From: an uncultured Collinsella sp.
GTDB lineage: Bacteria > Actinomycetota > Coriobacteriia > Coriobacteriales > Coriobacteriaceae
DNA length: 7,636 bases
Direction: 5' to 3'
NCBI GenBank assembly: GCA_905197585.1
Contig: CAJJZO010000083.1
Location: 1 to 7,636, forward strand
Shown here in pieces: positions 5,100-7,636 of this stretch. Each line of letters opens with the position of its first letter. The first letter of the stretch is position 1. The notes under the pieces were generated by a model. It was not told the origin of the DNA. It made no database searches and saw only the letters and a program-made list of their open reading frames with translations. A program made the translations under genes and the position numbers.

Positions 5100-6290
5100 A
5101 TGAGTATCGTATTGTCACATACCACTGCAAAAGCGGTCTACCAGGCCGCGCATTCGGTGTCTGCGAAAGGCATCGAGTCCTGTAACCCTGCCGCGATTTA
5201 CGGATCATGTCCCACCGGAACGCTCCTTGACGCAGCCGCAGAATGGCTCACCAAACATGATGTTTCCCTCGACGCAAATGATTCCCTCGAGGTGATGGTG
5301 TTTGATCGCAGGAATGCGCGCTATGCAATGAACTGTCAATGCCACGTTTCTTCAAAACGATTCTCGAACTCACGCTTTATAGAGCTCAAAGATGGCATCT
5401 TCATTGTTGGCGTTGAGCTTTGCGCACTTCAGGCCGCCACCTATCTTTCTTTTCGCGAACTAGTGGAGTACTACTTTGAACTGTGCGGCGCTTATTCCCT
5501 TGGAACCGACTCTTCCACCTCCTATACCGAGCGTTTCGCGCTCACCTCGACCGAGAGGCTAAAACAGTTCTTTAATTCCATTACCAGATGCGACGGTCTG
5601 GCTCTTGCCCGAAAGGCGATCCAATGTGTGCGCGACGGATGCCGGTCTCCTATGGAAACGGCCTTTGTCATGATGCTAACGCTGCCCAAAAGCGAAGGAG
5701 GGCTTGGTATTAGGGGAATTGAGACCGATTACGAGGTGCAGGTCACCGTTGCCGCAAAGAATCTCACGAGACGCAAAAAGTTCTTTATGGATGCATATCT
5801 AAAGAAATCTCGCACAGACATTGAATACAACGGTTTTTATCATGACGCGGAAGAAGACCGCGCCATCGATGAGGAGCGCAAGAATGCGCTTGCGTCCATG
5901 GGATACGGAATCATCACCGTCAGCCGTTATTCCTTTATGCATGCCAGCTCTTTTGTTAGGGTCATGGAAGCAATCCAGCGGAAAGAGGGCGTACGCCCCT
6001 CGCGTCTGCCAAAAGACTTTCAAATCATGCAAGAGGACCTGAGACAGTTTGTGCTCAGAAGGTTTATAGAAGAGAAAAAGCGAATTCAGAAGCAGCTTCG
6101 CCAGGATTCCGAAGAGCGTCAACGAATCGACCTCGAAAAAGCAACACTCGAAGGCATCACGCTGGATGACCCGACAATTAATGAAGTTGCAGCAATCGAT
6201 GACATGCAGACTGTCGAATCCGACAGCCCATCATTTGCCCAAACAAGCAGTCTCACGCCCGAGGGCAAGGTCTTCGGTGCCGGAAACTAG
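5100..6290 (+). CDS. Hypothetical protein with a PD-(D/E)XK (DUF559/Vsr-like) nuclease signature
   Basis: A 396-aa protein. Residues 1-165 form an unrecognised domain with FIVGVELCALQAA (101-113) and VEYYFELCGAYSL (122-134). The region 180-280 has the order expected of a DUF559-type restriction-endonuclease-like core: SPMET (183-187, E186), KKFFMDAYL (226-234, D231), IEYNGFYH (241-248, E242, N244, H248), then ERKNALASMGYGIITVSR (259-276). The usual EYDG has become EYNG, so catalysis may be altered. Residues 305-350 are highly charged and probably helical or coiled; the tail is acidic. I recall similar SPMET/ELCG proteins as multi-copy hypotheticals in Coriobacteriia. Codon use and flanks are more AT-rich than neighbours, suggesting transfer or relaxed constraint. 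No Shine-Dalgarno is visible. It has no obvious partner gene; defence, mobile-element or toxin-antitoxin roles are conjecture. Confidence 0.7.
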   Translation: MSIVLSHTTAKAVYQAAHSVSAKGIESCNPAAIYGSCPTGTLLDAAAEWLTKHDVSLDANDSLEVMVFDRRNARYAMNCQCHVSSKRFSNSRFIELKDGIFIVGVELCALQAATYLSFRELVEYYFELCGAYSLGTDSSTSYTERFALTSTERLKQFFNSITRCDGLALARKAIQCVRDGCRSPMETAFVMMLTLPKSEGGLGIRGIETDYEVQVTVAAKNLTRRKKFFMDAYLKKSRTDIEYNGFYHDAEEDRAIDEERKNALASMGYGIITVSRYSFMHASSFVRVMEAIQRKEGVRPSRLPKDFQIMQEDLRQFVLRRFIEEKKRIQKQLRQDSEERQRIDLEKATLEGITLDDPTINEVAAIDDMQTVESDSPSFAQTSSLTPEGKVFGAGN

Positions 6291-6299
6291 GCCGGCTAA

Positions 6300-6554
6300 C
6301 AAGGTGGGTACCCTAACGATGTGCAAAATTGCGAGTATTCAGCAAGGTCGGGTGTCTATCACCCTCGAGTGGATCCAAATGTGAAGCGAAATCACTCTTG
6401 CGTGAGAGCGTTAGACAACATTTGAGGAAGAACTCATCGGATTAACACCCTAAGATAACTCTTGAACTGCATTATATGACCTGCAATAAATTAGCGGACC
6501 CCCTATAGTTGCAGAATACTCCATTTTTTGCACGGCACGAGGGTACCCACCTTG
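6300..6554. repeat. 255-bp non-coding element bounded by 46-bp inverted repeats (MITE-like)
   Basis: The left end (6300-6345) and the right end (6509-6554, opposite strand) align without gaps over 46 bases with 36 identities. The first 15, CAAGGTGGGTACCCT, are perfect, and inner blocks GTGCAAAA, GAGTATTC and GCAA are also shared in register. The 163 bases between are AT-rich and hold no supported gene. No target-site duplication is visible next to the tips. The element starts nine bases after the stop of the nuclease-like gene. It could be a small non-autonomous transposable element, paired regulatory sites, or a large structured RNA. From memory, GTGCAAAA/GAGTATTC-type words recur between genes in Coriobacteriia. 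The rest of the gap (6555-6636) shows nothing. Confidence 0.6.
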
Positions 6555-6636
6555 GCATCGACTATCAAAAAACGCTCAGTCCGGGATCTCGTCACCTATT
6601 CCCCATCATTTTGTACAACGAATTACCTGAACGTCA

Positions 6637-6664
6637 TTGACATATGAACATGCACTCATATAAT
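6637..6664 (+). promoter_or_regulatory. Promoter of the ArsR/SmtB-type metal cluster
   Basis: TTGACA (6637-6642) and TATAAT (6659-6664) are both perfect sigma-70 consensus hexamers with a 16-base spacer. Transcription should start near 6671, between the two operators. A promoter this strong fits a tightly repressed, inducible gene. Confidence 0.9.
6642..6661 (+). promoter_or_regulatory. ArsR/SmtB-type operator 1
   Basis: ATATGA-N8-TCATAT overlaps the -35 and -10 hexamers and fills the promoter spacer. The geometry and end sequences match the CzrA/SmtB operator pattern (ATATGAAC...GTTCATAT). Bound repressor would exclude RNA polymerase. Confidence 0.85.
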
Positions 6665-6676
6665 CGAAAGTAAATT

Positions 6677-6696
6677 ATATGAGCGCATGTTCATAT
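6677..6696 (+). promoter_or_regulatory. ArsR/SmtB-type operator 2
   Basis: ATATGA-N8-TCATAT again, just after the expected start site and before the ribosome site. Together with operator 1 it forms a larger inverted repeat of 24-bp arms (6641-6664 and 6674-6697, 23 of 24 paired) around a 9-base centre. Confidence 0.85.
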
Positions 6697-6710
6697 GAAA
6701 GGATATTGCA

Positions 6711-7076
6711 ATGAGCATCCGCGTTGATGAAACGAAACTCGACATCGAGGCCACCGAACCCGCGATCCCGACCACCTGCTCGCCCGAGGACCTTCCCGAC
6801 GAGGAGCTTCTCTACGACCTCGCCGACCTGTTCAAGGTCTTCAGCGACACCACGCGCATCAAGATCCTCTATGCCCTCATGGGCCGCGAGCTCTGCGTGG
6901 CAGACATCGCCGAAGCGACCGAAACCTCGCAGTCCGCGGTGTCGCACCAGCTGCGCACACTCAAGCAGTCGCACCTGGTTAAATTCCGGCGCGACGGGCG
7001 CAATATCCTCTACTCGCTCGCCGACGACCACGTCTACACCATGCTCAACCAAGGCATGAGCCACATCTGCGAATAG
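6711..7076 (+). CDS. ArsR/SmtB-family metal-sensing repressor, zinc-type
   Basis: A 121-aa winged-helix repressor. After an acidic N-terminal tail (1-33) come LADLFKVFSDTTRIKILYAL (37-56), ELCVADIAEAT (60-70), the recognition helix SQSAVSHQLRTLKQSHLV (73-90) and the wing FRRDGRNILYSL (92-103). The C-terminal helix has D105-x-H107 and, ten residues later, H118-xx-E121. This is exactly the alpha-5 metal-site pattern of SmtB/CzrA/ZiaR zinc sensors. The ArsR/CadC alpha-3 motif ELCVCD is reduced to ELCVAD with one Cys (C62), arguing against an As(III)/Cd thiolate site there. AAAGGA lies 7 bases before the ATG. Two operators cover its own promoter, so it is autoregulated. The HMA gene follows after 62 bases. 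Confidence 0.93.
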   Translation: MSIRVDETKLDIEATEPAIPTTCSPEDLPDEELLYDLADLFKVFSDTTRIKILYALMGRELCVADIAEATETSQSAVSHQLRTLKQSHLVKFRRDGRNILYSLADDHVYTMLNQGMSHICE

Positions 7077-7138
7077 CGACCAACCACGGTACCAGCGCGG
7101 CCTGCACCCAAGCCGCAAATACAGAGAAAGGAACCCCC

Positions 7139-7357
7139 ATGAAAAAGCAGTTCAAGCTCGACGAAATCGACTGCGCCAACTGTGCGCGCGAGCTTCAGGA
7201 CGAGCTGGCCAAGCTCGAGGGCGTCAAATCCGTGTCCGTCAACTTCATGACCCAAAAATTGACGCTCGAAGCCGATGACGCCGAGTTCGACGAGGTACTC
7301 AACCGCGTTGTAGAGTTTACGGCCGACGCCGAGCCGGACTGCGAGATCATTCTCTAG
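7139..7357 (+). CDS. Stand-alone heavy-metal-associated (HMA) domain protein
   Basis: A 72-aa protein that is a single ferredoxin-like HMA domain. The metal loop is IDCANCA (residues 10-16, C12 and C15), followed by the expected helix LQDELAKLEGVKSVSVNF and strand KLTLEA. An acidic residue directly before the CxxC (DCANC) is characteristic of Zn/Cd/Pb P-type ATPase domains, whereas copper domains usually have MTCxxC; zinc-type specificity is therefore inferred. It is probably a cytosolic donor or regulatory domain for the pump encoded downstream, which appears to lack its own HMA domain. AAAGGA stands 7 bases before the ATG. It most likely shares the repressor transcript, with a GC hairpin and a third operator following. 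Confidence 0.9.
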   Translation: MKKQFKLDEIDCANCARELQDELAKLEGVKSVSVNFMTQKLTLEADDAEFDEVLNRVVEFTADAEPDCEIIL

Positions 7358-7378
7358 CCCGGGTTTACGCCAACCTGC

Positions 7379-7401
7379 AAGGCCGCGCTTGCCGCGGCCT
7401 T
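7379..7401 (+). terminator. Short GC hairpin between the HMA and ATPase genes
   Basis: AAGGCCGCG (7379-7387) pairs perfectly with CGCGGCCTT (7393-7401) across CTTGC. Only two more T residues follow, so termination would be partial. It may separate the repressor-HMA transcript from the pump gene, which has its own operator. Confidence 0.5.
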
Positions 7402-7414
7402 TGCTCGCGAAATT

Positions 7415-7434
7415 ATATGAGCGAGTGTTCATTC
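7415..7434 (+). promoter_or_regulatory. ArsR/SmtB-type operator 3, before the ATPase gene
   Basis: ATATGA-N8-TCATTC matches the operator 2 half-site through AATTATATGAGCG and then TGTTCAT, with a decayed right end. It lies 23 bases before the next start codon. A second promoter may exist here (TTGCCG 7389-7394, TTATAT 7413-7418, 18-base spacing), though it is weak and partly inside the hairpin. Confidence 0.7.
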
Positions 7435-7457
7435 ATTCAAATGGGAGGATACGAGTC

Positions 7458-7636
7458 ATGACCACCGCCTATCCCAAAAAGAAAAAGAAGAAGCGTAAGA
7501 AGAAAGAGTCCCTTGAGCATAAGCGCAACCGCATCGTGGTAGCGCTGGGCATTTTTGCCGTGGTGTACGCCCTCGATGAGTTCGGCACCCTCACCGCCGC
7601 ATTCGGTACCCCGGGCGACATCTACGCCAGCTTTAT
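7458..7636 (+). CDS. Probable heavy-metal P1B-type ATPase, N-terminal fragment
   Basis: Fifty-nine codons are visible before the window ends. The ATG follows GGGAGGA by 8 bases. The N-terminus has a striking basic run (PKKKKKKRKKK, residues 6-16), then ESLEHKRNR and a hydrophobic segment, IVVALGIFAVVYAL (25-38), fitting a first membrane helix. No HMA domain precedes it. No ATPase motif is visible, so the identification rests on context: ArsR/SmtB repressor, HMA protein with a Zn-type loop, and a matching operator. It would export Zn or Cd across the membrane. Alternatives are another metal transporter or an unrelated membrane protein. Confidence 0.5.
   Translation, partial: MTTAYPKKKKKKRKKKESLEHKRNRIVVALGIFAVVYALDEFGTLTAAFGTPGDIYASF

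Noticed and set aside
6300..6314. T-box riboswitch core (GGTGG-ACC-like words in the repeat tip)
   Set aside because: The GGTGGGTACCC tip only superficially resembles the T-box sequence; there is no specifier stem, no terminator and no downstream aminoacyl-tRNA or amino-acid gene.
6300..6554. Complete insertion sequence
   Set aside because: Only 255 bases, no transposase frame inside and no visible target duplication; kept as a repeat element only.
6675..7118. 147-aa open frame on the minus strand over the repressor gene
   Set aside because: Antisense to a textbook ArsR/SmtB protein and begins inside its operator; no domain seen.

Overview
The window looks like a GC-rich, low-redundancy chromosomal segment of an intestinal Coriobacteriia actinomycete, most probably Collinsella or a close relative. 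This is inferred from three things: the gene families (a PF11449-type metal exporter, a 396-aa nuclease-like protein of a type I recall from Coriobacteriia, a split HMA/P-type ATPase metal set), strong GC bias at third codon positions, and good Shine-Dalgarno sites. No rRNA, tRNA, CRISPR array or intact transposase was seen.

Left part (1-2520). Two genes run leftward: a histidine phosphatase cut by the window edge (1-309) and a nitroreductase (392-1063). The nitroreductase has a DtxR/IdeR-like box just upstream. A rightward pair follows: a six-helix DUF308/HdeD-like membrane protein (1328-1930) and a DUF188 (YaiI/YqxD) protein (1931-2413) that begins on the base after the first gene's stop. 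The pair ends in a U-tract terminator (2416-2460). That terminator is also one of three hairpins here that share a GGGACA-type loop core on different stems.

Middle (2520-4820). A leftward PF11449 (ArsP_2-type) metal exporter with a His/Asp/Glu-rich cytosolic-type loop is divergent from a rightward DEDDh 3'-5' exonuclease. The exporter promoter carries direct repeats of CTAGGAC-N3-TACAAT and several CCTAG half-sites, suggesting a dedicated, probably metal-responsive, regulator. A 16-bp GC-rich hairpin ends the exonuclease.

Accessory-looking island (about 4820-6640). Base composition drops to AT-rich. A 396-aa protein with a degenerate N-terminal domain and a PD-(D/E)XK (DUF559/Vsr-like) signature stands alone with no visible Shine-Dalgarno. 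Nine bases after its stop begins a 255-bp non-coding element bounded by 46-bp inverted repeats (15 bp of each perfect at the tip). This is the least explained part of the window.

Right part (6637-7636). This is a zinc-type metal-resistance cluster: an ArsR/SmtB repressor with the complete alpha-5 metal site, a 72-aa HMA metal-binding protein with a DCANC motif, and the start of a probable P1B-type ATPase without its own HMA domain. Three copies of an ATATGA-N8-TCATAT-type operator are present, two over the repressor promoter and one before the ATPase. The likely circuit is that metal releases the repressor, which derepresses itself, the HMA protein and the pump.
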